Source: Paenibacillus kyungheensis (GTDB lineage Bacteria > Bacillota > Bacilli > Paenibacillales > Paenibacillaceae). From it: 64,000 nucleotides of DNA. Position 1 is the first letter of the stretch; each line of letters starts with the position of its first letter. Both the position numbers and the translations under genes were made by a program. A model generated the notes under the pieces. It ran no database searches and was not told where the DNA came from. It was given only the letters and a program-made list of their open reading frames with translations. Location: contig NZ_CP117416.1 of assembly GCF_028606985.1 (NCBI RefSeq), positions 3,262,001 through 3,326,000 of the forward strand, written 5' to 3'. This document shows positions 45,812 to 55,356 of the stretch, in pieces.

Positions 45812-46429
45812 TTACCGTTCTATTCCAGCTAATCGAAGGATACGTTGTCTAAATTGAGGATGAAATCCATTATGTTGTATCATCTGCTCGATAAGTAACG
45901 CATGATCCTGAGAGTTCTCACGTATTCGTTCACTAATCGGCTCATAGCGATCTGGTCGATCACGTAATAGATTAAAAATCAATTCATGTGCTAATGGCAT
46001 CAAATGAACATTTCCAGCCTCTAGCGTATATACAGGAGCAGCAGGATAAAGAACAGGCTCTACATGTACACGATAATACGATTCTCTCGCCCGCACTTCA
46101 AATCCACCGACTAATTCGACGGTGTACGCATCTAACTGGTAATGACTAAGTGTCGAGCGATATGTTCTTGTCTCGTCAAGTACTGGATAATCTAACACAG
46201 GCAATTTACTAGCTAACTGTCCATGAATATGTTCTATTCGAATCTCATCTGTATAAAGATCTATATCGCGTGGAGCTTTATCTAACTTCACACCATGTAG
46301 TAAAAGACCACAGCTTCCACCAAGCAACCAGGGAGATTGCTCCTCCAACGGTTGAAGCAGACGAACAAGCTGCTCCAGAGATGGTATCAGCTCTTTTTTC
46401 TGCTGTACCTGCTGCTGCGTTTCCACCAT
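45812..46429 (-). CDS. nucleotidyltransferase-fold protein
   Basis: WLLGGSCGLLLHG followed by PRDIDLYTDE gives the GGS and DxD pattern of minimal nucleotidyltransferases (DUF1814/MNT-like). The rest of the 205 residues is helical and undescribed (LAHELIFNLLRDRPDRYEPIS). It could modify a small molecule or protein, or be a resistance-type enzyme; I cannot assign a substrate. No antitoxin partner adjoins, so a toxin-antitoxin role is not supported. Confidence 0.7.
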   Translation of the reverse strand: MVETQQQVQQKKELIPSLEQLVRLLQPLEEQSPWLLGGSCGLLLHGVKLDKAPRDIDLYTDEIRIEHIHGQLASKLPVLDYPVLDETRTYRSTLSHYQLDAYTVELVGGFEVRARESYYRVHVEPVLYPAAPVYTLEAGNVHLMPLAHELIFNLLRDRPDRYEPISERIRENSQDHALLIEQMIQHNGFHPQFRQRILRLAGIER

Positions 46430-46502
46430 GATTTCCTACTCCTTCCTGTGCAAAAAGAACGAAAGGATTATTGATACCCCATCGTTCCTGCCTAATTCTT
46501 TA

Positions 46503-47546
46503 TTAGGAATGCCATTGTTGCCATGTTTCTAGCTTCATGACTTCCATTTCATTTTTGGGATTACGTCCCATAAGTGTCTCGACGGCTGTACGAGGATCAC
46601 TTTGCTCAAATAACACATGATACAACTGCTCTGCGATCGGCATTTGTACATTGTATTTTAGCGAAATATCACGTGCTGCTTCTGTAGTGCGTACACCTTC
46701 GACTACCATATTCATCGAAGCCATCACTTCATCTAGTGATTTGCCTTGACCTAACATATAGCCAGCTCTCCAGTTACGACTGTGTTGACTGCTTGCAGTT
46801 ACCATTAAGTCACCAATACCTGCAAGTCCAGAAAAGGTCAACGGATTAGCACCCATTTCACTACCAACACGTACCATTTCAGCCAATCCGCGGGTAAGTA
46901 AAGCCGCTTTGGCATTATCACCAAATCCAAGACCATCTACCATACCGGCTCCCAATGCAATAATATTTTTAAGTGCACCGGCAAGCTCTACTCCGACCAG
47001 ATCCAGATTCGTATACACACGGAAATATTCTTCATTCATAAATAAAGATTGTGCCGCTGCTGCCGCTTTGGCATTGTGAGAAGCGACAACTACCGTAGTC
47101 GGTAGACGCTTAACCACTTCTTCCGCATGGCTAGGACCAGACAAGACCACTACATCTGACTCTAGACAGTCCAGTTCTTCGCTGATGACAGTAGACATAC
47201 GTTTGAGTGTCTTCGTTTCGAATCCTTTGGTAGCATGAATACAGAGCATATCAGGATGGTAATATGGTTTAAGATCGCTACATACTTGACGCATCGCTTT
47301 GGAAGGTGCCACAATCACAACTGCTTTTGTTCCATCCATAGCAGCAGCAAGATCAGAAGTTGCTGTAATTTGAGTGGACAGAACTGCATCTGGCAAATAC
47401 TTTGTATTGGTGTGCTGTTGATTAATCTCGGCAACTTGCTCTTCACTGCGTGCCCATATTGTCACTTGTAGACCATTGTCTGCAAGAACAGAAGCAAGCG
47501 CAGTTCCCCAACTACCAGCTACTAGAACGGTCACTTTTTCAGACAA
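46503..47546 (-). CDS. gpsA: NAD(P)-dependent glycerol-3-phosphate dehydrogenase
   Basis: GpsA makes glycerol 3-phosphate for phospholipids. The NAD motif VAGSWGTALASVLADNG, KGFETKTLKRM, and LKNIIALGAGMVDGLGFGDN are intact. A TTG start at 47546 is chosen: it gives the usual N-terminus (SEKVTVLVAG), has GGGAGG eight bases upstream, and overlaps the plsY stop in TTGTCTGA. Longer frames run about 100 bases into plsY. Length 347. plsY and gpsA sit together in one lipid-precursor unit. Confidence 0.95.
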   Translation of the reverse strand: MSEKVTVLVAGSWGTALASVLADNGLQVTIWARSEEQVAEINQQHTNTKYLPDAVLSTQITATSDLAAAMDGTKAVVIVAPSKAMRQVCSDLKPYYHPDMLCIHATKGFETKTLKRMSTVISEELDCLESDVVVLSGPSHAEEVVKRLPTTVVVASHNAKAAAAAQSLFMNEEYFRVYTNLDLVGVELAGALKNIIALGAGMVDGLGFGDNAKAALLTRGLAEMVRVGSEMGANPLTFSGLAGIGDLMVTASSQHSRNWRAGYMLGQGKSLDEVMASMNMVVEGVRTTEAARDISLKYNVQMPIAEQLYHVLFEQSDPRTAVETLMGRNPKNEMEVMKLETWQQWHS

Positions 47547-48174
47547 CTTTGTTTCCTCCCTTGTCCGCTTTGGATCCGATTTTATTTTCAGTGCCTTTGA
47601 ATATTTTGACAATATTCGTCTGATGCCGCCATACTGCAAGCAACCAGATGATAATGCTCACTGTAATGATCGGTGCAGAGTAACCCTGAATCAGTAAAAC
47701 AATAGGTGTTAACGTTACAAAAATTAACGATCCTAAAGATACATAACGAGTGATAACAATCGATGCAATCGCAAATACACCTGCAATTAATGTAGGCACA
47801 ATACATAATGTTGCCAACACACCAATTGTTGTCGCAATTCCTTTACCTCCGCGAAAACGGAAATAAATCGGCCAGTTATGCCCTAAAATAGCAGCTATTC
47901 CGCACAAAGCAGGAACCCAGTACATGGTATGTCCTGATAACCCGATACTGAACCAAACGCCAAGCCATATAGCTGCCACACCTTTGAGCGCATCTAACAA
48001 AAGTACAAATATAGCAGGTCCTTTGCCTAGTACGCGCAATGTATTGGTTGCTCCGGCGTTGCCGCTTCCGTGATCACGGATATCGATTCCTTTCAGCCAT
48101 TTAGCAATAAGTACACTAAAGCTGATCGAACCAATCAGATAACTAATAATAATAGCCACGACTGATAAAATCAC
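47539..48174 (-). CDS. plsY: glycerol-3-phosphate acyltransferase PlsY
   Basis: PlsY acylates glycerol 3-phosphate using acyl-phosphate, the first step in phospholipid synthesis. The membrane protein of 211 residues has five or so helices and three conserved motifs: GSISFSVLIAKWLKGIDIRDHGSGNAGATN, GHNWPIYFRFRGGKGIATTIG-type glycine motif, and a C-terminal loop. Positioned between der and gpsA. Confidence 0.96.
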   Translation of the reverse strand: MILSVVAIIISYLIGSISFSVLIAKWLKGIDIRDHGSGNAGATNTLRVLGKGPAIFVLLLDALKGVAAIWLGVWFSIGLSGHTMYWVPALCGIAAILGHNWPIYFRFRGGKGIATTIGVLATLCIVPTLIAGVFAIASIVITRYVSLGSLIFVTLTPIVLLIQGYSAPIITVSIIIWLLAVWRHQTNIVKIFKGTENKIGSKADKGGNKVV

Positions 48175-48186
48175 ATGCTTCTCTCC

Positions 48187-49512
48187 TTAATTATCTGATG
48201 CTGATTTTCGACGTGTAAATATTCGAATCGGCGTACCGATAAAGTCAAATGCCGCTCGAATTTTATTTTCCAAATAACGTTCGTACGAAAAGTGCATCAT
48301 TTCAGGTTCATTTACAAATACGATAACGGTTGGTGGCTTAACTGCAACTTGAGTTACATAGTTAATACGCATCCGTTTTCCTTTATCTGTAGGTGGAGGA
48401 TTAATAGCAATTGCATCAGATACTACATCATTTAATAAATGAGTAGGAATACGCAATGCATGTTGTTCAGCAACTTGTTGTACAACCGGTAACAATTTGT
48501 GAACACGTTGTTTGGTCAATGCAGACAAAAATACAACAGGAGCATAACTCATAAATAAGAAATGATCGCGGATATTCGATTCGAATTGACGCATCGTTTT
48601 GTCATCTTTTTCAACAACATCCCATTTGTTTACTACAAATATAGCTGCTTTACCTGCATCATGTGCATATCCAGCTACGTGTTTGTCCTGGTCGATAATA
48701 CCTTCTTCACCATTGATTACAGTTAATACAACATCTGCACGTTCAATCGCTTTCATTGCACGCATTACACTGTATTTTTCTGTATTCTCATAGACTTTAC
48801 CACGCTTACGCATACCTGCTGTATCAATTAATACATAACGTTGTCCATCACGTTCAAAAGGCGTATCAATCGCATCACGAGTCGTACCTGCTACATTACT
48901 TACAATAACACGTTCTTCTCCCAAAATTGCATTCACCAATGAAGATTTACCTACGTTAGGACGACCGATTAGAGCTACACGAATGACATCATCGCCGTAC
49001 TCATCATCAACGGTTTCAGGTAATTCTTTGACAACCGCATCTAGCAAATCACCCATACCACTACCATGACTTCCTGAGATTCCAATCGGATCGCCAAATC
49101 CTAAATTATAAAATTCATAAATATCATTCATACGACCCATGTTATCTACTTTGTTAATCGCAACAACAATCGGCTTGCCTGAACGATATAGTATTCCAGC
49201 TACTTCTTCATCAGATTGAGTCAATCCGCTTTTGACATCACACATAAATACGATAACATCCGCTTCTTCGATTGCAAGTTCAGCTTGCATACGAATCGAC
49301 TTCAGCATCATATCTTCCCCATCTAATTCGATACCTCCGGTATCAATAACACTGAATGCTTTACCATTCCATTCAGATGTTCCATAGATACGGTCACGCG
49401 TAATACCAGGTTTATCTTCGACAATTGCTAGCCGATCACCGATCATGCGGTTAAATACTGTGGATTTTCCCACATTCGGGCGGCCCACGATTGCAACTAC
49501 AGGTCTTGCCAT
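48187..49512 (-). CDS. der: ribosome-associated GTPase Der (EngA)
   Basis: Der has two tandem GTPase domains ([14 protein letters not shown] at about residue 10 and [14 protein letters not shown] near 185) and a C-terminal KH-like domain. It is essential for 50S ribosome assembly. The ATG at 49512 ([10 protein letters not shown]) sits nine bases after AGGAGG; a start three codons earlier overlaps that site. Length 441. Confidence 0.97.
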   Translation of the reverse strand: MARPVVAIVGRPNVGKSTVFNRMIGDRLAIVEDKPGITRDRIYGTSEWNGKAFSVIDTGGIELDGEDMMLKSIRMQAELAIEEADVIVFMCDVKSGLTQSDEEVAGILYRSGKPIVVAINKVDNMGRMNDIYEFYNLGFGDPIGISGSHGSGMGDLLDAVVKELPETVDDEYGDDVIRVALIGRPNVGKSSLVNAILGEERVIVSNVAGTTRDAIDTPFERDGQRYVLIDTAGMRKRGKVYENTEKYSVMRAMKAIERADVVLTVINGEEGIIDQDKHVAGYAHDAGKAAIFVVNKWDVVEKDDKTMRQFESNIRDHFLFMSYAPVVFLSALTKQRVHKLLPVVQQVAEQHALRIPTHLLNDVVSDAIAINPPPTDKGKRMRINYVTQVAVKPPTVIVFVNEPEMMHFSYERYLENKIRAAFDFIGTPIRIFTRRKSASDN

Positions 49513-49739
49513 ACGATCCATTCCTCCTGTTCATTCTTTCCGCTTTTCATCATAGCAAAAAACATTGCACTTGGCTAACATTATGATGAACTTTACAGCG
49601 GATTCATTTATTCCTTTAAAAGCAATAATCGACGAATCCATTGCGGATTCGCCGATTGATTGAGTGACTTTTACTAGAAAGGCGGTCGCTTTACTATCAA
49701 TGGACCGTCCATAAAAAGCCCGTGCTATGATTTAGATTA

Positions 49740-49965
49740 TTTTGCGAGAGGATCAATCGCTCTAATTTTGAATTTAAAGTAAAGCGTCTGTAAAACGTTA
49801 CAAACATTTAGGTTTGCGTTGCTTTACATTCTTTTTGTTCAAAACTTTGCAAACATCATTAAAACGTTGATATTTGCTTGAGCGAGAAAATCACTCGCTT
49901 ATGATTAAGGAGTAAACGTCATTAGAACGTTGACGTTTACCGAGCGAGAAGATCACTCGCTCGTA
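49740..49965. repeat. 63-bp tandem double-hairpin repeat downstream of rpsA
   Basis: Two clear units start at 49849 and 49912. Each has a first hairpin (GCAAACATC/GATATTTGC, then GTAAACGTC/GACGTTTAC) and a second (GAGCGAG with CTCGCT or CTCGCTC). A diverged third version lies upstream (GCGAGAGGATCAATCGCTC at about 49743-49761, GTAAAGC/GCTTTAC around 49790-49838). The block fills most of the 454-base gap between rpsA and der, which holds no gene. Confidence 0.8.
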
Positions 49966-49966
49966 A

Positions 49967-51202
49967 TCACTTGAATTTGCTTAGTTTGTCACCGAAACGT
50001 TCGCCAAGAGTGATGCTCAATCCCTGGTTGCTTAAAGATACGTTAGGGTTGTTTAATTCTTCTTGTTTAGGAGCTCTGTCGCCACGGTTGTTGCTGCGTT
50101 CTGGTTTAGCAGATTGCGCAGGAGCTTCTTCTGTTTCTTTAATACTCAAACTAACACGTTTTTCTTCAGTGTTCACATCAAGTACTTTAACAGAAACCGT
50201 TTGTCCTTCTTCAAGAACTTCTTGTGGAGTACCAATGTGTTTGTGAGAGATTTGGGAAATATGAACCAAACCTTCTACTCCTGGAGCGATCTCAACGAAA
50301 GCACCGAAGTTCACAAGACGTTTTACTTCACCAGTAACGATATCACCGATGTTGAATTTGTCAGAAGCTGAATCCCAAGGCCCTGGTTGAGCAGCTTTGA
50401 TACTCAAGCTGATTTTACCTTTTTCAGGGTCAACACGAAGTACTTTTACTTTAACTTCGTCGCCTTCAGACAATACATCAGATGGTTTGTCTACGTGATT
50501 CCAAGCGATCTCGGATACGTGAACCAAACCGTCTACGCCGCCAACGTCTACAAAAGCACCGAATTGAGTCAAGCGTTGTACTGTACCTGTCAATTCTTGT
50601 CCTTCTTTAAGACTTTCCATCACTGTGTGTTTGTTAGCTTCGTATTCAGCTTCCAAAACATCTTTTTGTGAAAGAATGACTTTGTTGTTTTCGCGATCCA
50701 ATTCTTTTACTTTAACGCGCAAAGTACGTCCTTTGTAATCGCTGAAATCTTCTACGAAATGACGTTCTACCATAGAAGCCGGGATAAAACCGCGTACGCC
50801 AACATCAGCAACTACGCCACCTTTAACCACGTCTGATACAGTCACTTCAAATACTTCGCCTGATTCGAAATTCTTTTCAAGAACTTCCCAAGCATTTTCG
50901 CTGTCAATCGCACGTTTGGAAAGAACCAATTTCTCTTTCTCATCGTCTATACTTACAACTTTACATTCTACTTCTTGTCCTACTTCAACAGCTGCAGCAG
51001 CATTGTCTACTTGTAGTGAAGAAAGTTCACGGATCGGAATGATACCGTCATATTTATATCCGATGCTTACATAAGCTTGGTTATCTTCAATTTTGACGAT
51101 CGTTCCTGTGACAGTGTCACCTTTGTTCAGTGAGACGAACTGATCAAGCGCCTCCTGGTTTGTAACTTCGGTAGTTTCTTGGTTATTATTTTCTTCCGAC
51201 AT
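49967..51202 (-). CDS. rpsA: 30S ribosomal protein S1 homologue
   Basis: The 411-residue protein contains four S1 RNA-binding domains (about 30-98, 115-183, 200-270 and 285-355; each with G-x-V/D-x-x-V-H-x-S). This is the short four-domain Firmicute form, called ypfD in B. subtilis. It helps translation but is less essential than the six-domain enterobacterial protein. Order cmk-rpsA-der is conserved. Confidence 0.94.
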   Translation of the reverse strand: MSEENNNQETTEVTNQEALDQFVSLNKGDTVTGTIVKIEDNQAYVSIGYKYDGIIPIRELSSLQVDNAAAAVEVGQEVECKVVSIDDEKEKLVLSKRAIDSENAWEVLEKNFESGEVFEVTVSDVVKGGVVADVGVRGFIPASMVERHFVEDFSDYKGRTLRVKVKELDRENNKVILSQKDVLEAEYEANKHTVMESLKEGQELTGTVQRLTQFGAFVDVGGVDGLVHVSEIAWNHVDKPSDVLSEGDEVKVKVLRVDPEKGKISLSIKAAQPGPWDSASDKFNIGDIVTGEVKRLVNFGAFVEIAPGVEGLVHISQISHKHIGTPQEVLEEGQTVSVKVLDVNTEEKRVSLSIKETEEAPAQSAKPERSNNRGDRAPKQEELNNPNVSLSNQGLSITLGERFGDKLSKFK

Positions 51203-51275
51203 GTCAATACCCTCCTCAATTCAAACCCCATTTATTTAAACCCGCAAAATGCAGAGTTCAAAACATCATTAAACA

Positions 51276-51854
51276 TTATTGATTTTCTTGAATTAATTGG
51301 CGTATAGCTAGCATGATTTTGTCTGTCGCTTCATCTACAGTACCTATTGCCCCTTTACCTCGATAATCATCAAGATTAATAGGTGGCCCATAGACTACTT
51401 TTGTTTTGCCGAATAGCTTGTAATGACCTACAATCGCTACAGGCACGACAGCCGCATCTGTTCGTAGTGCAAAGCTTGCAGCACCATTTTTGGCAGCAGC
51501 ATCCCCTGCATTACGACTACCTTCAGGAAAAATCCCCAACACACCGCCTTCACGTAAAATCAGAAGAGATGTTTTGATCGATTCTTTACTTACACCGCCA
51601 CGTTTGACAGGATAAGCACCAAGTTGTCTAATCAAAGGCCCCAAAACAGGAACTTTGAATAACTCTTCCTTAGCCATAAAGCGAACTTTACGATTCAGCA
51701 TAATGCCTACAGTAGGTGGATCTAAATTACTAATATGATTAGAACAAAGTAATACTCCACCTTGCTCGGGAACATGCTCTTTGCCTACAGCTTTTAGCCT
51801 AAATAAAAACATATACAAAATGCGTAGAATCGTACTACAAATGGTGTATACCAT
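51276..51854 (-). CDS. plsC: 1-acyl-sn-glycerol-3-phosphate acyltransferase
   Basis: The 192-residue membrane-associated acyltransferase carries the H-x4-D motif in CSNHISNLDPPT and the substrate motif FPEGSRNAG. It converts lysophosphatidate to phosphatidate. It lies three bases after cmk, so the two are cotranscribed, and precedes rpsA. The paralogue number in the genome is unknown; PlsC is the likely but not the only possible role. Confidence 0.9.
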   Translation of the reverse strand: MVYTICSTILRILYMFLFRLKAVGKEHVPEQGGVLLCSNHISNLDPPTVGIMLNRKVRFMAKEELFKVPVLGPLIRQLGAYPVKRGGVSKESIKTSLLILREGGVLGIFPEGSRNAGDAAAKNGAASFALRTDAAVVPVAIVGHYKLFGKTKVVYGPPINLDDYRGKGAIGTVDEATDKIMLAIRQLIQENQ

Positions 51855-51857
51855 GAA

Positions 51858-52526
51858 TCAGACTCTCCCTGACTGCACACTCTGTGCCATTGCAATAATA
51901 CTCTCAACAACTTCTTCGATAGACATCGAAGTCGTATCCAGCACTGTTGCGTCTTCTGCACAAACGAGCGGAGAAAATTCACGCTGTTCATCCAATTGAT
52001 CGCGCGCTGCAATTTCACGTTCAAGTTGCTCTAATGTAATACTTTCCGAACCATCCATTTCTGCAAATCTTCGTCTTGCTCGCTCTTGGACAGTAGCAGT
52101 CATAAATACTTTTACTTCTGCATCCGGAAGCACATGAGTACCGATATCGCGTCCATCCATTACAACGCCTTTGCGCAAAGCCATTTGCCGCTGTAAAGTT
52201 GCAAGCTTCACTCTCAGCCCCTCGATTTGCGCATATCGTGACACAATCCGGTTTACGGCAAGACTACGAATATCTGCTGTAACGTCTACTTCATTAGCTA
52301 GAACTTTTTGTCCATGTTCATCCGGTATCAATTCAATCACCAGATTCTTCGCCTCTTGAAGCACTTCTACAGTATTTTCTGGATCGATATTTCGCTGTAG
52401 CATATGCCATGTTACTGCTCTGTACATTGCACCGGTGTCCACATATACGTAACCGAGACGTTTAGCCACTAATCGGGCTATTGTACTTTTACCAGCCCCA
52501 GCAGGACCGTCAATCGCAATGTTCAT
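51858..52526 (-). CDS. cmk: cytidylate kinase
   Basis: Cmk phosphorylates CMP and dCMP. The P-loop is DGPAGAGKSTIARL near the N-terminus; VDTGAMYRA, GRDIGTHVLPDAEVK and RARRR complete the family pattern. The ATG at 52526 (MNIAIDGPAGAGKS) gives the standard 222 residues, though its ribosome site is weak (GCGGGA). In-frame starts 19 and 32 codons earlier remain possible. Confidence 0.94.
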   Translation of the reverse strand: MNIAIDGPAGAGKSTIARLVAKRLGYVYVDTGAMYRAVTWHMLQRNIDPENTVEVLQEAKNLVIELIPDEHGQKVLANEVDVTADIRSLAVNRIVSRYAQIEGLRVKLATLQRQMALRKGVVMDGRDIGTHVLPDAEVKVFMTATVQERARRRFAEMDGSESITLEQLEREIAARDQLDEQREFSPLVCAEDATVLDTTSMSIEEVVESIIAMAQSVQSGRV

Positions 52527-52669
52527 TTTCCCGCTATATTCTAATGCTTGGCGTACCAATCGGGAATCCCCCTCAACCTTCATACTACAACTCGCTAAAA
52601 AAGCAGGCATTGCCTGCGACAAGCAAATTATACCACAGTCCTATATAACATGCAAAAACCCCGAGTCAT

Positions 52670-53314
52670 TTACAACACTCTAAAATCGAATTGGCGTTCA
52701 AAACAATAGCGGATCATTTTTTGCCGATCGGTTTCCGATATCACTGTATACTCTAATAAATATCTTGGTGTAAGTGATGTGGAGTCAAGCACATTCATTA
52801 CTTTCGCTGTTAATGGAATATGATCGATCTTTCCATTTTTCATATGGATCAATAACCAGCATTCTAAAACATCATTTTTTTGCACTTTGTTCATTACATC
52901 TGTTGTAAATGATAAACCGCCAGCGCTTACATTATCAGTGATAGCTACAAATCGATGATCTTCTTTTTTGACTGCTACTTCTATTTGTGCTTTGACTCGT
53001 AAATATTGCCGTCTTTGAACGACTGAAATTTCTTCTTGAAGAGGTTTGCGAATACGACTCAAGGAAGAGGTGGAATCGAAGCCTGTTACAATAGTACTGA
53101 AATAATGTTTGATTTCGTTGTCGATTAAATAATAAGCATACAACTCTTCGCCCAACGTTAACTTTTTGCCAGAAGAAGATTTTTTATGACTTAATGGGCC
53201 GATATATAATGAATCGTTATCCGCTCGTCCTACAATCGATTGATATATCTCTGTCTGATCTCCTTCTACCGCTTGAAATTGAAAATAAATCATGTCACCT
53301 GACTTCACTGACAT
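52670..53314 (-). CDS. PilZ-domain c-di-GMP receptor (YpfA/MotI-like flagellar brake)
   Basis: A YcgR-type N-terminal domain (about 1-95) precedes a PilZ domain with the c-di-GMP motifs RQYLR (R-x3-R) and NVSAGG (N-x-S-x-x-G). In B. subtilis the cmk-adjacent homologue MotI (DgrA) slows flagellar rotation when c-di-GMP is high; the same role is inferred here. The ATG at 53314 (MSVKSGDMIYF) sits nine bases after GGGGGA. Confidence 0.88.
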   Translation of the reverse strand: MSVKSGDMIYFQFQAVEGDQTEIYQSIVGRADNDSLYIGPLSHKKSSSGKKLTLGEELYAYYLIDNEIKHYFSTIVTGFDSTSSLSRIRKPLQEEISVVQRRQYLRVKAQIEVAVKKEDHRFVAITDNVSAGGLSFTTDVMNKVQKNDVLECWLLIHMKNGKIDHIPLTAKVMNVLDSTSLTPRYLLEYTVISETDRQKMIRYCFERQFDFRVL

Positions 53315-53453
53315 CCTTTCTTCCCCCTTGAACAATATCTAACCATTTCTATACTTTTTCTATATTTCTGCCTTGTTTCTTTATGATCATATAGTTATAC
53401 GAATTATACCATCTTGTTGTATAAATGATACTTCATAAATTGCTATTTTAGAC

Positions 53454-53509
53454 AAAAAAAAGCAATCACACTTTTCTGTACTATAGCTACAGATTCGTGG
53501 ATTACTTTT
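53454..53509 (-). terminator. terminator of prsW
   Basis: Minus-strand AGTAATCCAC and GTGTGATTGCT pair imperfectly, with an inner CTGTAG/ctatag-like stem, followed by TTTTTTTT. It lies just after the prsW stop. Confidence 0.75.
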
Positions 53510-53519
53510 GATGACAATA

Positions 53520-54218
53520 TTACAAATTAACTTCTTCCTCACGTTTGATAAAGCGGAAAGGTGAACGGTTGCTCGCTCGGGTGATCTTACTCATTCCTCC
53601 ATACCAGAGAACGATCATCAACGGGATAATGTACCATAACCAATATTGACTCATCATATGCAAAATCAGATCATATAATCCATGCCAGAAAATAGGAAGA
53701 ATTAATCCTAAAGCAAGGAATATATTACGTTTGCGTTTGGTGGTAGTAAATTTGGCTTTACCAATATAGTCACCCATGATCACTCCAAAGAGCGCATGTC
53801 CTGAAACAGGAAGCAATCCCCGTAACAATAACGACATGACCGACATCGAGTTATATAAGGCATATAGCACATTTTCCAAAGTTGCAAATCCTAGTGATAG
53901 CGCTACTGTATACAGTATTCCATCATAAGGCTCGTCAAACTCCGTATGATTGTACAAAATATGATAGATAATAAACCATTTGGCAAATTCTTCTACACCT
54001 GCTGAAGTCAGAAAGGAAAACACATAAGGACTATCGCCTAATCCAAGCACCATAGCCCGTTGTATAATCATAAGCGGGAATACAATCGCCACGCCTAAGA
54101 AAAAGAATTTGATGACCAAATGGAGTGGTTCTGGTTCATATCTGTCCTTGAGGTAAAAATAGATCAACAGAGCAATACCCGGAGCTATTGCTGCCATCAT
54201 GATCGAAAATAAAGACAC
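53520..54218 (-). CDS. prsW: PrsW family intramembrane metalloprotease
   Basis: The protein is mostly transmembrane and carries the EEFAKW motif in SAGVEEFAKWFIIYH, plus a later GHALFGVIMGD with conserved His/Asp typical of PrsW proteases. B. subtilis PrsW cleaves anti-sigma-W. The GTG start at 54218 (SLFSIMMAAIAPG after the first residue) is favoured because GGAGGGAG lies eight bases upstream and begins inside an alternative ATG at 54236. An ECF sigma/anti-sigma pair exists in the window at 21951-23176, but a link is only speculative. Confidence 0.88.
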   Translation of the reverse strand: MSLFSIMMAAIAPGIALLIYFYLKDRYEPEPLHLVIKFFFLGVAIVFPLMIIQRAMVLGLGDSPYVFSFLTSAGVEEFAKWFIIYHILYNHTEFDEPYDGILYTVALSLGFATLENVLYALYNSMSVMSLLLRGLLPVSGHALFGVIMGDYIGKAKFTTTKRKRNIFLALGLILPIFWHGLYDLILHMMSQYWLWYIIPLMIVLWYGGMSKITRASNRSPFRFIKREEEVNL

Positions 54219-54347
54219 TCGATATTCTCCCTCCATTCTTGCGTAAACCCAGTCCGACGTTGTGCCAAATCATAATATTAGGAACTCCTTCCGGTCGGTT
54301 CACGCTATGAATATGAAGGATATACCTGAGGTGCCTTTATATTGGAC

Positions 54348-54959
54348 TTAGTCGTTACGATCAAAATGTTCACAGATTGTCGCAATTGCATTTTCTGCCA
54401 TAACAACTTTTCCGTATTCTTCTAATACTGCTTCCGTTAACGATGTGGTATCGCCAAATTCAGCTAATACCGCGATCAAAGCGGCGTGTTTGGTCAAATC
54501 AACATCCGCAGGATCCATAGTCAAAATCCATTTATCTTTATAATGGTACAGCCGTCCGGCTTCAGTGACATTTTTGGAGAGAGTATGAGCTGCTTCGATA
54601 AGAACTTCAAAATCTTTGAAAGAATACGCAATAAAATCAGTTTCTTCTAGCGTAACTTCCATTTCATATATTTCGTCAGCCATATCTTCTTCATTGATCG
54701 TGCCCAAGTGTTGGTCATACTTGCCACGCGTCACGATAACAACCATTCCTTGCGCAGGAAGTGCAAATACTTCGACTGCAAGAGGACCGGTAGCATCAAA
54801 TCCAAGCTCGCTATAAGCTTGATCCATCATTTCGGTAAAAAGATCATGGACTTTTGGAATTTCCTGCCACATGTCTTCTTTTTGAATTCCACGCTCAGTA
54901 AGATCATCAAACGTAAGGAAAATCCGTATTTTGTCTGAGCTTAGTCGTTCTATTTTCAT
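54348..54959 (-). CDS. MecA-family adaptor protein (YpbH/MecB-like)
   Basis: The N-terminal MKIERLSSDKIRIFLTFDDLTERG matches the MecA/MecB family, which delivers substrates to the ClpC-ClpP protease and restrains competence. The acidic middle (INEEDMADEIYEMEV) and C-terminal adaptor domain (about 125-203) fit. The ATG at 54959 follows AAGGGGGA. Position near prsW suggests the ypbH branch. Which substrates it handles is unknown. Confidence 0.87.
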   Translation of the reverse strand: MKIERLSSDKIRIFLTFDDLTERGIQKEDMWQEIPKVHDLFTEMMDQAYSELGFDATGPLAVEVFALPAQGMVVIVTRGKYDQHLGTINEEDMADEIYEMEVTLEETDFIAYSFKDFEVLIEAAHTLSKNVTEAGRLYHYKDKWILTMDPADVDLTKHAALIAVLAEFGDTTSLTEAVLEEYGKVVMAENAIATICEHFDRND

Positions 54960-55356
54960 AATAGGATCCCCCTTGGAAAACATAGGTCATAACCATCGTA
55001 GAATACAGGTTATGTCACTGCCTATTTATATCGATGATAGATATAGCAATGCTATATTAGGTATGTTACCATTTATTATCCTTAAATGCACGCACTAAAA
55101 CGCCTGAATAAGAATAATACGTATTGTCAATCTTTTTTTCGGAATTTGTTTCATTTCTTCCTCTTTTGGTTTAAAAGATAGTTTGTGCATTTAAGGTCGA
55201 CTGCTATTTATGGCTATATTGTAACTTATCGTTACATATTTATGGTTGACCTTACGTATGCTTTAAGGATTTAATTTACATATGCGGAATTTTGCTCCAC
55301 CGTGCTTTTGATTGATTTTATTTTCTAACAATTCAGACAGAAAAGAGCGTGAATGT
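54960..55356. promoter_or_regulatory. divergent promoter region of mecB-like and polysaccharide deacetylase genes
   Basis: A plus-strand promoter candidate is TTGACC (55246-55251), 18 bases, TTTAAT (55270-55275). Just upstream lies the dyad TGTAAC-N5-GTTACA (55220-55236). A palindrome AATACGTATT sits near 55118-55127 beside a minus-strand TTGACA. No gene is seen in these 397 bases. Confidence 0.4.

Noticed and set aside
45812-46429. Toxin of a nucleotidyltransferase-type toxin-antitoxin pair
   Set aside because: No adjacent small HEPN or antitoxin gene; neighbours are a ferredoxin and gpsA.
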